64,000 nucleotides of DNA from DASQGA01 sp035535315 (GCA_035535315.1 DATLQD010000074.1:1-64000), one strand, 5' to 3'. Shown: positions 18,707-28,141, counted from the first letter of the stretch. Made by a program: numbers and translations. Notes: generated by a model from the sequence alone, not told the origin.

Positions 18707-21271
18707 CTAGGTCTTCGCCTCGTTCCAGTCGTCCCCGGAGCCGATGTCGACCGCGAGCGGCGGGTCGAGCGGATAGGCGCCACACATCTCCTCCCGGAGG
18801 AGCTCCCGCACCGCAGGGACCTCGGGCTCGGGAACCTCGAGCAGGAGCTCGTCGTGCACCTGGAGGACGAGCCGCGCCGAGCGGCCCTCGTCGCGGAGCC
18901 TGTGGTGAATCGACACCATGGCTGCCTTGATCACGTCCGCGGCCGTCCCCTGCATGACCGAGTTCACAGCCAGCCGCTCCCCCAGGGAGCGAGTCTGGCG
19001 ATTCGAGGCTTTCAGCTCCGGAACGGGACGGCGACGGCCGAAGAGCGTCGTCACGTAGCCGTCCTGCTCGGCCTGCTCGATCGTCCGCTGGATGAAATCC
19101 TGGACGAGCGGGAAGCGCGCCAGATACGTCTCGATGTACTCGGCCGCCTCTTCCCGCGGGATGTCGAGGTTCTCCGAGAGCCCGAACGCGGAGATGCCGT
19201 AGATGATCCCGAAGTTCACCATCTTGGCGACGTTCCGCTCGTCCTTCGTGAGGGTTGCCTGGTCCTTGCCGAGCACCTCGGCGGCAGTGGCCGCATGGAT
19301 GTCCTCGCCGGCCGCGAATGCATCGCGCAGCTTGGGCTCGCCCGAAACGTGCGCGAGAATCCGAAGCTCCACCTGCGAGTAGTCGGCGGAGAGAAGCCGC
19401 GACCCGGGCTCGGCCACAAAGGCGCTTCGGATCTCGCGGCCGAGCTCGGTCCGAATCGGGATCGCCTGGAGGTTCGGGTTCGTGGTCGAAAGCCTGCCGG
19501 TGGAGGCGACGGCCTGGTTGAAGGTCGTGTGCAGTCGCCCGTCGTCTTCCGAGATGAGGCCCGGCAGGGGGCCCAGATAGGTGTTCAGGAGCTTCGAGTA
19601 CTCGCGCCACTCCTCGATCACCTCGACGATCGGATTGTCCCCCCGGATTGACCGCAGTACGCGCGTGTCGGTGGAGTAACCGGTCTTGCCCTTGCGTCCC
19701 GCCGTCAACTCGAGCTTCTCGAAGAGGATTCGCGCCACCTGCTGGGTGGAGCCGAGCATGAACTCCTCATCCGCGAGCTCGTAGGCCCTGGCCTCGAGCT
19801 CCTCGAGCCGGTCGGCGAGCCGGGCGGTGATCTCGCCCATGCGGTAGGTGTCCACCTTCACGCCCGCGTCCTCCATCGCCGCGAGCACGCCGGTCAGCGG
19901 CAGCTCGACCGTCCGGTAGAGATGGTCGAGGCCGCGCTCCGCGATTCGCTGCCGCATCGGGCCGGCCAGCCGTCGCGCAGTTGCTGCATGACGGACGAGG
20001 GCAGCGGTCTCCTCCTCCGCCTCAGGCTCTGGCCGAAGCTCGACGCCGTACTCGGCGGCGAGGTCGTCGAGGACGTAGCCGGCGCGGCCCGGCTCGATCA
20101 GATAGGCCATGAGGAGCGTGTCGTCGACAACGTCCAGCCGGAGGGGCTTGGCGTCGTGCGCGATAAGTGGAGCAGCGCGGAGTTGCGCACGGAGATCCGA
20201 CGACCACGCAGCGACCACAACCTCGCGGCCGGCGTCGAGGGCGATGCGGCCATCCTCGACCGCGATCCCGGCCTCTCCCTCGGGCGCGGCGATCCGGCCT
20301 TCCCGCCACGGAACCTGTACGCCCTCGACCCGCATCGGCGCCGCGGGGAGCGCCTCGTCGATCACGTCGACCCGCTGCAGCAAGTTCCTGAACTCGTACT
20401 GGCGGAACATCTCCTTCAGCCGCGACCGGTCGGGCGGGGAGAGCACCAGCTGCGACGGATCGCAGTCGAGGGGCAAGTCGCGCCGCATCGTGGCGAGCAC
20501 CTTCGAGTCGAGCGCCTGCTGAGCGTGCTCCTCGAGCGACCTGCGTCGCGCGGGCGAGAGCTCGGCGACATGCTCGAGGACGTTCTCGACGGAGCCGTAC
20601 TGCGCGATCAGCTGGCCTGCCGTCTTGTCGCCGATGCCGGGGACGCCGGGAATGTTGTCCGAGGTGTCGCCCTTCAGCCCGATGAAGTCGGGTACCTGGT
20701 CGGGCCTGACGCCGTACCGGGCCTCGACACGCTCGGGCGTGTAGACGTGCACGTCCGCGACCCCGCGCGGGGTCATCATCAGGCAGACGTTCTCCGAGAC
20801 GAGCTGGAAGGCATCCCGGTCGGTCGAGACGACCGTCGTCTTGATGCCGGCCTCGTCCGCACGGTTGGCGAGCGTCGCGATCACATCGTCGGCCTCCCAG
20901 CCCTCGAACTCGAGGTTCCGATACCCGAAGGCCTCGACGATGGGCCTGAAATGCGGGAACTGCTCCCGCAGGAGGTCCGGCATTGGCCGGCGGTCGACCT
21001 TGTAGTCCGCCGAGAGCTCGGTCCGGTGTACCGGGCGTGTGTCCCACGCAACCGCCACGCCCTTCGGCTTGTAATCGGCAAGGAGCTTGAAGAGCATGTT
21101 GGTGAATCCGAGCAAGGCGTTGGTCGGGAACCCTTCGGACGTCGCCAGCTCCTCGGGCAACGCGAAAAATCCCCGGTACGCGAGGTTGTTCCCGTCCACC
21201 AGGAAGAGATCGGAGTCGCGAGCGGGCGCATCGTCGACCTGAAGCTCGGTGCCGGTCAGTGTCTTTGGCAC
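18707..21271 (-). CDS. polA: DNA polymerase I
   Basis: 854 residues. Order: 5'-3' exonuclease/flap domain (about 20-300; IGLKGDTSDNIPGVPGIG is the H3TH region), a shortened 3'-5' exonuclease-like domain (about 320-440) and the polymerase domain with RLLSADYSQVELRI (motif A), KMVNFGIIYG (O-helix) and VLQVHDELLLE (motif C). The proofreading carboxylates (an Exo I DxE and the downstream Asp residues) are not visible, so proofreading is probably absent, as in Taq and mycobacterial Pol I. It fills gaps after excision repair and removes RNA primers. Confidence 0.97.
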   Translation of the reverse strand: MPKTLTGTELQVDDAPARDSDLFLVDGNNLAYRGFFALPEELATSEGFPTNALLGFTNMLFKLLADYKPKGVAVAWDTRPVHRTELSADYKVDRRPMPDLLREQFPHFRPIVEAFGYRNLEFEGWEADDVIATLANRADEAGIKTTVVSTDRDAFQLVSENVCLMMTPRGVADVHVYTPERVEARYGVRPDQVPDFIGLKGDTSDNIPGVPGIGDKTAGQLIAQYGSVENVLEHVAELSPARRRSLEEHAQQALDSKVLATMRRDLPLDCDPSQLVLSPPDRSRLKEMFRQYEFRNLLQRVDVIDEALPAAPMRVEGVQVPWREGRIAAPEGEAGIAVEDGRIALDAGREVVVAAWSSDLRAQLRAAPLIAHDAKPLRLDVVDDTLLMAYLIEPGRAGYVLDDLAAEYGVELRPEPEAEEETAALVRHAATARRLAGPMRQRIAERGLDHLYRTVELPLTGVLAAMEDAGVKVDTYRMGEITARLADRLEELEARAYELADEEFMLGSTQQVARILFEKLELTAGRKGKTGYSTDTRVLRSIRGDNPIVEVIEEWREYSKLLNTYLGPLPGLISEDDGRLHTTFNQAVASTGRLSTTNPNLQAIPIRTELGREIRSAFVAEPGSRLLSADYSQVELRILAHVSGEPKLRDAFAAGEDIHAATAAEVLGKDQATLTKDERNVAKMVNFGIIYGISAFGLSENLDIPREEAAEYIETYLARFPLVQDFIQRTIEQAEQDGYVTTLFGRRRPVPELKASNRQTRSLGERLAVNSVMQGTAADVIKAAMVSIHHRLRDEGRSARLVLQVHDELLLEVPEPEVPAVRELLREEMCGAYPLDPPLAVDIGSGDDWNEAKT

Positions 21272-21376
21272 GAGACGAGTCTACGCGGAGGAACCCCTGC
21301 CGCCCTGCGCTCTCAGGAGGGCTATCTTGCGACGGTTCAGAGGCACGCCGACGACCTGGCCCGAGTGGATCCCGGG

Positions 21377-22390
21377 CTAGCCGCTCCGCTCCGCGTGAAT
21401 CCGGCCGCCGGACTCAGCTAACCGGCCTCCTGCCCGCCCCGAGGCTGCGGCCACGATCTCGGCCAGGATCGAGAGCGCCGTCTCGGCGGGTGTCTCGGCA
21501 CCCAGATCGAGTCCTGCCGGTCCGGCGATGCGGGCGAGCTGCTCCTCGTCGACTCCGGTCTCCTGGAGCCGTTCGCGGCGGCGCGCCTGGGTACGGCGGG
21601 AACCGAGCGCGCCGACGTAGAACGCCTCCGAGGCGAGGGCCCCGGCGAGGGCCGGCACGTCGAAGCGCTCCTCGTGCGTGAGGACGACCACCGCCGTAGA
21701 GGCGTCAGGCGCCAGCTGCTCGATCGCCTCGTCCGGCCATGCCACCACCAGCTCCCCGGCGCTCGGGATCCGCTCGCGGGTAGCGAGGCCCGGCCTCGCA
21801 TCGACGACGACGGATCGCCAGCCGAGGAGTGCGGCTGAGCGGCAGAGAGCCTCAGCCAGATCGACCGCACCGAAGATCACGAGTCGCGGAGGTGGCCCTA
21901 GAGGCTCATAAAACACGCGGCCCTCCGGCCGTTCCTCGACACCCGGGCGACCGCGCCGGATCAGCTCGTCAGCACCGGCATCCTCGCCCGAGCGGACGAG
22001 CCGCGGCCGGCCGGCGTCTTCGCCCTCGAGCGGCGTCAGGCGAAGAGCGCGCGCGTCCTCCTCTGCTTCGGGCAGCGGGCTATCGGCGGGAGCGAGCAGG
22101 ACGTCGATCTCTCCCCCGCAGGGAAGGCCGATCCCCCAGGCGGTCTCGTCCTCGATCCCGTAGGTGACGACCTCGGCGCGGCCCGAGGCGAAGACGTCGC
22201 GAGCGCGCTCCGCCAGGTCGGGCTCGACACAACCTCCGGAGACTGAACCGGCCAGCTCGCCCTGCTCGGAGACGGCAAGTCGAGCGCCGACGGGACGCGG
22301 CGCCGACCGCCGTGTCGCAACCACGGTGGCCAGCACCACACGCTCTCCCTGCGCGCGCCAGCGCTCGATGCTCTCGGCGACCTCGTCCAC
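21377..22390 (-). CDS. XdhC/CoxI-family protein
   Basis: 337 residues, GTG start. The N-terminal XdhC/CoxI domain shows RSAPRPVGARLAVSEQGE, GSVSGGCVEPDL and GIGLPCGGEIDVLL. The C-terminal Rossmann-like domain shows RLVIFGAVDLAEALC and VLTHEERFDVPAL. In known systems XdhC binds molybdenum cofactor and helps insert it into xanthine dehydrogenase-type enzymes. No molybdo-hydroxylase gene is adjacent, so the partner must be elsewhere. The glycine of the usual GxGHVA motif is partly changed (FGAVDLA), so nucleotide binding may differ. Confidence 0.85.
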   Translation of the reverse strand: MDEVAESIERWRAQGERVVLATVVATRRSAPRPVGARLAVSEQGELAGSVSGGCVEPDLAERARDVFASGRAEVVTYGIEDETAWGIGLPCGGEIDVLLAPADSPLPEAEEDARALRLTPLEGEDAGRPRLVRSGEDAGADELIRRGRPGVEERPEGRVFYEPLGPPPRLVIFGAVDLAEALCRSAALLGWRSVVVDARPGLATRERIPSAGELVVAWPDEAIEQLAPDASTAVVVLTHEERFDVPALAGALASEAFYVGALGSRRTQARRRERLQETGVDEEQLARIAGPAGLDLGAETPAETALSILAEIVAAASGRAGGRLAESGGRIHAERSG

Positions 22391-22412
22391 AGGGCCAGCC
22401 TAGATGGTTGGT

Positions 22413-23189
22413 CTAGTCGAGCTCGCCGAGGTAGGTCTTGCGTACCTGCTCGTTGTCCTTCAGCTTCGCCGCGTCGTCGGTCAGCGCGATCCGCCCTGTC
22501 TCCATCACGTAGCCCCGATCGGCGGCATCGAGCGCCATGAGCGCGTTCTGCTCGACCAGCAGGATCGTCGTTCCCTGCTCGTTGATCTCCTTGACGATCT
22601 CGAAGATCTTCTCGACGAAGATGGGCGCGAGACCCATGGACGGCTCGTCCAGCATGAGGAGCTTGGGTCGGGCCATCAGCGCGCGGCCCATCGCGACCAT
22701 CTGCTGCTCCCCGCCCGAGAGCGTCCCCGCCTTCTGGGACTTGCGCTCGGCAAGACGCGGAAACAGCGAGTAGACGCGGTCCAGATCCTCCCTGATCCCG
22801 GACCGGTCGTTGCGCTGGAACGCGCCCATCTCCAGGTTCTCGAGCACGCTCATGTGCGGAAAGAGCTTGCGGCCCTCGGGCGACTGCGAGATCCCCATCT
22901 GGACAATGGAGTGCGCCGCCGCGTTCGTGATGTCCTTGTCGCGGAAGACGATCTTTCCCTTCCGCGGGTTGTTCAGGCCGTTGATCGACCTGAGCGTCGT
23001 CGACTTGCCCGCGCCGTTGGCCCCGATCAGCGTCACGACCTCGCCCTCCATCACGTCGAGCGAGATCCCCTTGATCGCGTGAATGGCGCCGTAGTACGTG
23101 TGGATGTCCTCCACCCGGAGCAGCGGCTGCCCCCGGCCGCCGTTCCCACGCCCGGACTCAGGCTGGACGGCTGTCTCGGGTGAGCTCAT
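22413..23189 (-). CDS. livF: Branched-chain amino-acid ABC transporter, ATP-binding protein LivF
   Basis: 258 residues. A low-complexity N-terminus is followed by an ABC domain with Walker A GANGAGKSTT, signature LSGGEQQMVAMGRAL and Walker B KLLMLDEPSMGLAP. The phrase YYGAIHAIKGISLDV is typical of LivF. Its ATG overlaps the livG stop as ATGA. It is the last gene of livK-H-M-G-F, and with LivG it powers the LivHM channel at the inner face of the membrane. Confidence 0.95.
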   Translation of the reverse strand: MSSPETAVQPESGRGNGGRGQPLLRVEDIHTYYGAIHAIKGISLDVMEGEVVTLIGANGAGKSTTLRSINGLNNPRKGKIVFRDKDITNAAAHSIVQMGISQSPEGRKLFPHMSVLENLEMGAFQRNDRSGIREDLDRVYSLFPRLAERKSQKAGTLSGGEQQMVAMGRALMARPKLLMLDEPSMGLAPIFVEKIFEIVKEINEQGTTILLVEQNALMALDAADRGYVMETGRIALTDDAAKLKDNEQVRKTYLGELD

Positions 23190-23971
23190 GCGGTTGCCGC
23201 CTTTCCGAGGTAGGCCTCGATCACACGCTCGTCCTTCTGGATCTCCTTGGGTGCTCCCTCGGCGATCTTCTCCCCGTAGTCGAGCACCGTGACACGGTCC
23301 GAGATTCCCATGACGACCTTCATATCGTGCTCGATCATGAGCACGGTCAGATTCCGCTTGGTCCTGAGCTCCCCGACGAACTTCGTGAACTCGGCAGTCT
23401 CCTGCGGATTCATGCCCGCGGTGGGCTCGTCGAGGAGCAGGAGCTTCGGCTCGGTCGCCAGCGCCCGCGCGACCTCGAGACGGCGCTGGTCACCGTAGGG
23501 GAGATTCCGCGAGAGGTCCTCGTCGCGGCCCTTGAGGGAGCAGAGAGCCAGGAGCTCGCGCGCGTGATCCGCTGCTTTCCGCTCCTCGCGCCTGATGCCC
23601 GGTGTGCGAAGGACCGAGCGAACGATGCCACCGTGGAGACGAGCGTGCATGCCCACGAGCACGTTCTCGAGCGAGGTCATCTGCTGGAAGAGCCGGATGT
23701 TTTGGAAGGTGCGGCCGATGCCGAGCTTCGTGATCGCGTGTGGCGGCTTGCCGGTCACATCCGTCCCGTCGAAGACGATTTTCCCCCGGGTCGGCTGGTA
23801 GACACCGGTGAGCATGTTGAAGAACGTCGTCTTTCCCGCTCCATTCGGCCCGATCAGGCTGACGATGGCGCCGACCGGGATCGTGAAGTCCACGTCGTTG
23901 ACGGCGACCAGTCCGCCGAACTCCTTCCGCACGTCGAGGGCCTCGAGCAGGTTCGGCGCCGCGACGCTCAT
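23186..23971 (-). CDS. livG: Branched-chain amino-acid ABC transporter, ATP-binding protein LivG
   Basis: 261 residues from ATG 23971 (MSVAAPNLLEALDVRKEFGG); the open frame upstream is a livM shadow. Walker A is GPNGAGKTTFFN, the Q-loop region is GIGRTFQNIRLF, the signature is NLPYGDQRRLEVARAL (a YGDQRR variant standard for LivG) and Walker B is LLLLDEPTAGMNP. The C-terminal VIEAYLG is typical. The start overlaps the livM stop by 4 bases and the stop overlaps the livF start by 4. Confidence 0.95.
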   Translation of the reverse strand: MSVAAPNLLEALDVRKEFGGLVAVNDVDFTIPVGAIVSLIGPNGAGKTTFFNMLTGVYQPTRGKIVFDGTDVTGKPPHAITKLGIGRTFQNIRLFQQMTSLENVLVGMHARLHGGIVRSVLRTPGIRREERKAADHARELLALCSLKGRDEDLSRNLPYGDQRRLEVARALATEPKLLLLDEPTAGMNPQETAEFTKFVGELRTKRNLTVLMIEHDMKVVMGISDRVTVLDYGEKIAEGAPKEIQKDERVIEAYLGKAATA

Positions 23972-25224
23972 CCGCGAGCCTCGATAAAAGGTTCGTCGTG
24001 GACTCCCTCTTCCAGCTCGCGCCTCCGGCGCCCCTCGGGTATCAGCCCGACCGGCCGGAAGAGCATCATCAGCACGATGATCAGCCCGTAGATGCCGAAC
24101 TGGTACTTCGTGATCTCGATGTTCGTGCCGGCGGCGTCGTTGAACCGGTCGCCGATCACGGCGAGGCCTTCGATGTTGAGCCACCCGAGGAGGAGGCCGC
24201 CCGCGATCACGCCCCACACGCTCCCCATGCCGCCGAGGATGACCATGCAGAGCAGGAACACCGAGATGTTGAAGTAGAACTCGCTCGGGAATGCACCGCT
24301 CTTGAAGCTCGCATAGAAGGCCCCGGCGATCCCGCCGAAGAACGCCCCGAGAGCGTACGACCAAGTCTTCGTCCTCATCAGCGGAACGCCCATCGCCGCG
24401 GCCGCCGTCTCGTCCTCGCGGATCGCGATCCAGGCGCGCCCAAGGCGCGAGTCCCTGAGCCTGACGCTGCAGAAGACCGTGATCAGGAGGAGCGCGAGGA
24501 TGGTGAAATAGAAGAGCTTCTCGCGGTCGAACGACGCCTGGAAGGAGAGCGGCAAGCCGAGCGACCCGTTCAGTCCTTGGCCGAAGCCGGGCGAGTCGAT
24601 CGGGTTGATCCCGAACGTGCCGTTCGTGAGGTCGAAGCCCCCGAGGTCGTCGCCGTTTCGGACGAACTGCGGGATGATCTCGCCGAATCCGAGCGTCACG
24701 ATCGCCAGGTAGTCGCCCCGAAGGCGGAGCGTCGGGAGCCCGATCAGAATCCCGATGAACGCGGTGAAGATCCCGGCCATGATGAGGACGAGCCAGAGCG
24801 AGACATGGATCCCGGTCGCCTCCCGGTTGATCCCGACCGAGCCGAGGTGAAAGCTCACCTGCTCGAACTGGCCCGAGGCGAACCAGCCCGCCACATAGGC
24901 GCCCGCGGCGTAGAACGCGACGTAGCCGAGGTCGAGCAGGCCAGCGTAGCCGACGACGATGTTCAGGCCGACGGCCATCATCGTGAAGACGAGAATGATC
25001 ACCATCGAGCTGAGCTGCGGGAAGAAGTCTCCGATCACGGCGAGCCCACGGAGGCTGTCCACCACGGACGGGTAGACCACTGCCACGAGGACGACGACTA
25101 TGAGCGGCAGGAAGGCGCGGACGCGCCGCGGCACGCGATTCCAGGCCCTGCCGATGCCGCCCGAATCGCCGCCGAGGGCGTTCTTGACCCTCGCGCGGCC
25201 GCCGGGCTGTCGGGGCGTTCCCAT
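23968..25224 (-). CDS. livM: Branched-chain amino-acid ABC transporter permease LivM
   Basis: 418 residues from ATG 25224, which shares one base with the livH stop (TGATG). A basic, soluble N-terminus of about 38 residues precedes 9-10 hydrophobic segments. VVGYAGLLDLGYVAFYAAGAY and LPTLRLRGDYLAIVTLGFGEI are hallmark LivM motifs, and RAWIAIREDETAAAAMGV is the cytoplasmic coupling loop that contacts the ATPases. It forms the channel with LivH. Confidence 0.95.
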   Translation of the reverse strand: MGTPRQPGGRARVKNALGGDSGGIGRAWNRVPRRVRAFLPLIVVVLVAVVYPSVVDSLRGLAVIGDFFPQLSSMVIILVFTMMAVGLNIVVGYAGLLDLGYVAFYAAGAYVAGWFASGQFEQVSFHLGSVGINREATGIHVSLWLVLIMAGIFTAFIGILIGLPTLRLRGDYLAIVTLGFGEIIPQFVRNGDDLGGFDLTNGTFGINPIDSPGFGQGLNGSLGLPLSFQASFDREKLFYFTILALLLITVFCSVRLRDSRLGRAWIAIREDETAAAAMGVPLMRTKTWSYALGAFFGGIAGAFYASFKSGAFPSEFYFNISVFLLCMVILGGMGSVWGVIAGGLLLGWLNIEGLAVIGDRFNDAAGTNIEITKYQFGIYGLIIVLMMLFRPVGLIPEGRRRRELEEGVHDEPFIEARG

Positions 25225-26126
25225 CAGGCTCCCTCTGGCGTCCGCTCTCCGAGCAGGCCCTCGGGCCGGAAGACGAGGATGGCGATCAGGATCCCGAAGA
25301 CGATCGAGCGCGTCCAGTCGCTTCCGGGCGCGTTCCACTCGAGGCCCTCGTTGAAAGCCTGGATGAGCCCGATCAGAAGCGCACCGAGCACGGCGCCGCT
25401 CAGGTTCCCGATGCCGCCGAGGACGGCCGCCGTGAACGCGATCAGCCCCAGCTCGAACCCGGTGTCGTAGCGCATGTTGAACTGCAGGAGGAAGAGGAGG
25501 CCCGCAGCGCCGGCGAGCGCGCCGGCGAGGATGAACGTGAACGAGATCGTCCGGTTCACGTTGATGCCCATCATCGCGGCCGCGTCGGGGTCCTGCGCGG
25601 TCGCCCGCATGGCCTTCCCCTGGCGGGTCGACTTGACCAGATAGGTCAGGCCGATGAGCACGGGAATGGTGATCAGGATGATCACAAGCTTGTTCCAAGG
25701 AATATCGACGCCCCCGATCGAGAAGGCAGTGGTGCGCGGGATCAGGTCTGTAGCGGACCGAAACCCGACGCCGTAGATAGCGAGGCCAACGTTCTGGACG
25801 ATGAACGACATGCCGACGGCGGTGATGAGCGCGGCCAGGCGCGGAGCCTTCCGCATCCGGCGATACGCGAGGAACTCGATGGTTGCGTTCAGAACCGACC
25901 CGAAAGCCATTCCGATGAGGAGTGTGGCTGCCAGCCCGCCCACGATCACGATGGCGGCGTCCCCCGCCGAGAGATCGAACACCGTCAGGATGAGCGTGCT
26001 CGCGAAGAGCCCACACAGCGCGAACACGTCGCCGTGCGCGAAGTTGATGAGCTGGAGGATCCCGTAGACCAGCGTGTAACCGAGCGCGACCAGCGCGTAG
26101 ACGGCACCGGTGGTCAGGCCGATCAC
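25224..26126 (-). CDS. livH: Branched-chain amino-acid ABC transporter permease LivH (start uncertain)
   Basis: Motifs YALVALGYTLVYGILQLINF, MRATAQDPDAAAMMGI (coupling loop) and ILGGIGN-like VLGGIGNLSGAVLGA identify LivH. The first standard start is GTG 26126, but the frame is open upstream to a TAG at 26301-26303. It reads as a plausible 55-residue N-terminus with a hydrophobic segment (GLFFVLLILVWLGVNLV). None of those upstream codons is ATG, GTG or TTG. ATC 26291, with AGGA seven bases before it, is the best-placed near-cognate candidate. The coordinates given are the conservative ones. Confidence 0.93.
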   Translation of the reverse strand: MIGLTTGAVYALVALGYTLVYGILQLINFAHGDVFALCGLFASTLILTVFDLSAGDAAIVIVGGLAATLLIGMAFGSVLNATIEFLAYRRMRKAPRLAALITAVGMSFIVQNVGLAIYGVGFRSATDLIPRTTAFSIGGVDIPWNKLVIILITIPVLIGLTYLVKSTRQGKAMRATAQDPDAAAMMGINVNRTISFTFILAGALAGAAGLLFLLQFNMRYDTGFELGLIAFTAAVLGGIGNLSGAVLGALLIGLIQAFNEGLEWNAPGSDWTRSIVFGILIAILVFRPEGLLGERTPEGA

Positions 26127-26310
26127 GAAGACGCTGAAGAACTCTGTCGGATCCTGGACGAGGTTGACGCCGAGCCAGACGAGGATCAGGAGGACGAAGA
26201 ACAGCCCGATGATCGAGGTGATGCTCGGGCGCGGCCGGTTCGAGAGGGCCGCAAGCGGCGACGGAGGTTCGCTACGGGCCTGAACTGAGATCGGCTGATC
26301 CTAAACCCAA

Positions 26311-26338
26311 TCGGGGGAGGGCAAAAGCCCTCCCCCGA
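26311..26338 (-). terminator. Strong stem-loop between livK and livH
   Basis: A perfect 12-bp stem, TCGGGGGAGGGC pairing with GCCCTCCCCCGA around an AAAA (minus strand TTTT) loop. No U-tract follows on the minus strand, so it is better read as an RNA-stabilising or partial-termination element that makes the binding protein mRNA more abundant than the permease mRNA. Confidence 0.7.
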
Positions 26339-26357
26339 AAGTGGACCTACCTTTTGC

Positions 26358-27749
26358 TTACAGTCCCCGAGCGGCGTCCACGGTCTCCGGCTTCGGCGAG
26401 AGCGTGGTCTCCGTCACGAGCTTGTCTTCGGCCCGGTAGATGGTGAATCCGACAACGGCTCCGCCGGCCTGCTCCGGATCGCCGTTCTTGCCGATCTCGA
26501 AGGTGCCGAGCAGACCGTTCTCGACCTTGGTCGAGAAGATCCCGTCGATCACGCTCTGACGGCTGCCGTCTCCGTTGGCAATCGCGTCGAGGATGATCTG
26601 GGCGGCCTGCGCGCCATAGATCGCGTACGGGTCGACCGGCTTGCCTCCGAGCGCCTCCTTCAGCTTGTCAGCGAAGGCCGCCGCCTCGCCCTTGAACTCG
26701 TCGATCGGGACGCCGGCGATGCTCATGAACGCGCCCTGCGTGTTCTTGACACCGGATTCGTCGATCGTCTGCTGGGTGGTGAACCCGTCGGGCATGAGCA
26801 GCTTGACCTTGCCGTCGTTCGGCCCGAGCACCGCCACCTTGTCCTTGATCACCTGGGCGCCGTTCTCGTCGATGAGGCCGCCGAGGAAGAGCGCGTCAGC
26901 GCCGCTGGAGCCGATCTTCCGCATCAGAGCCTCGTAGTTCGACGCCTTCGGATCCCACGCCGCGAAGCCGGCGATCTTGATCCCAAGCGATTCCGCAGCA
27001 CCCTTGAAGTTAGTCGCGACGCCGAGGCCGTAGGCCTCCTTGTCGTTCAGGATGTACACGCTCTTGATGCCCTGCGCCTGTGCGAACTCCGCCACCGCCG
27101 CACCCTGATACGCGTCGTGGGCGACAACGCGAGCGTAGTTCCGCGTTCCGGCCGGGTAGTACTTGTCCGGCTCGCTCTTCTCGCAGCCGGGACCACCCTC
27201 GGTGAGGCAGACATACGTGTTTGCCGGCGAGAGCATCGCGAGCCCGCCGCCCGGCGCCTGGTTCAGGACCGGAATGATGATCGCGGCGCAGCCCGAGTTG
27301 AACGTGCCGATGACAGCCACGAGCTTCTCGTTCGAGGCGTAGGCCTGCGCGTTCTGGCTGCACTTGCCCGGATCCCACTTGGCGGCCTGAGCCGTCGCAT
27401 CGTCGCATGACTGGAACGCCACGTTCTGGTCGCCGGCCTTCCAACCGCGGGCCTCGAGCTCGAGGCGGACCGCTTCGACGATCTGCAGGGTCTGGGTTCG
27501 CGACGAGCCCTGGAGCGGCAAGTCGGTCGCGATCAGGACGTTGGCCTCGCCGTCGCCCTTGTATTCGATGTCGGAGCAGCTGGACGATGGCAGCGCCTCG
27601 ATGTCACCGGTGCCGCCTCCGCCGCCGCTCGCGGACGTGTCGCCGCCTCCACTGCTCGACCCGTTGTCGTCGCCGCCACAACCTGCGGCGACAAGGGCGA
27701 GAGCGCCGATCAACATCACCAGCAGCGTCAGTAGTGTCTTTCTCCTCAC
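26358..27749 (-). CDS. livK: Branched-chain amino-acid binding lipoprotein LivK
   Basis: 463 residues. A signal peptide with lipobox LVAAGC (Cys24) and a Gly/Ser linker precede a type-1 periplasmic-binding (Leu/Ile/Val) domain: ANVLIATDLPLQGSS, VIGTFNSGCAAIIIPVLNQA, MLSPANTYVCLT and YILNDKEAYGLGVA. It captures the amino acid outside and delivers it to LivHM. The GTG start has a strong ribosome site (GAGGAGG). It is first in the operon, separated from livH by the stem-loop at 26311-26338. The ligand could be another amino acid or a short-chain amide. Confidence 0.93.
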   Translation of the reverse strand: MRRKTLLTLLVMLIGALALVAAGCGGDDNGSSSGGGDTSASGGGGGTGDIEALPSSSCSDIEYKGDGEANVLIATDLPLQGSSRTQTLQIVEAVRLELEARGWKAGDQNVAFQSCDDATAQAAKWDPGKCSQNAQAYASNEKLVAVIGTFNSGCAAIIIPVLNQAPGGGLAMLSPANTYVCLTEGGPGCEKSEPDKYYPAGTRNYARVVAHDAYQGAAVAEFAQAQGIKSVYILNDKEAYGLGVATNFKGAAESLGIKIAGFAAWDPKASNYEALMRKIGSSGADALFLGGLIDENGAQVIKDKVAVLGPNDGKVKLLMPDGFTTQQTIDESGVKNTQGAFMSIAGVPIDEFKGEAAAFADKLKEALGGKPVDPYAIYGAQAAQIILDAIANGDGSRQSVIDGIFSTKVENGLLGTFEIGKNGDPEQAGGAVVGFTIYRAEDKLVTETTLSPKPETVDAARGL

Positions 27750-27930
27750 TGATCCTCCTCAGTCGGCCTGGATTTCCGAGCGTCCGCCCCGTGCGGGCGC
27801 CTTGACAGCGATACCTACGGTCAGTCGTGCGGGTTCCGCAGAACTAGTCGCTTTCGTAGGGAAGCGGGCATTATCGCTGCGTCTCGGCCTGCCTTCAAGC
27901 CCGCGGAGCCGGATACGATGCCCCAGCCTC

Positions 27931-28015
27931 GCCGAAGTGGCGGAATTGGGAGACGCGCTGGACTCAAAATCCAGTGGGGCCTGGCCCCGTGCGGGTTCGA
28001 TCCCCGCCTTCGGCA
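27931..28015 (+). tRNA. tRNA-Leu (anticodon CAA)
   Basis: 85 bases with a 7-bp acceptor stem GCCGAAG/CTTCGGC, D-arm with GGAATTGGGAGACG, anticodon arm CTGGA-CTCAAAA-TCCAG (anticodon CAA at 27965-27967), the long variable arm of class II tRNAs, T-arm GCGGG-TTCGATC-CCCGC and discriminator A. CCA is not encoded. It reads UUG. A weak promoter-like TACGAT sits at 27913-27918. Confidence 0.97.
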
Positions 28016-28141
28016 TCCCATCGTCCAACTTCGCTGTCATGAATGAAACCGCGGAACCTCTGAGCACCAAGACGACATTTGAGCGGCGAAGTTAGGCATG
28101 GTCGATCGACAATCACCGATCAACTACCGACCAACCATCTA

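Noticed and set aside
24365..26016. Long upstream extension of the livM frame
   Set aside because: It is an out-of-frame reading of livH; LivM begins at ATG 25224 with a TGATG overlap.
27802..27830. TTGACA near 27803 as a tRNA-Leu or other promoter
   Set aside because: No -10 at 16-18 bases downstream, and the tRNA starts more than 100 bases away.
28079..28141. TTG start giving a 21-residue longer phosphofructokinase
   Set aside because: The extra residues resemble no PFK N-terminus; GTG 28142 sits right before the conserved RVGILTGGGD.
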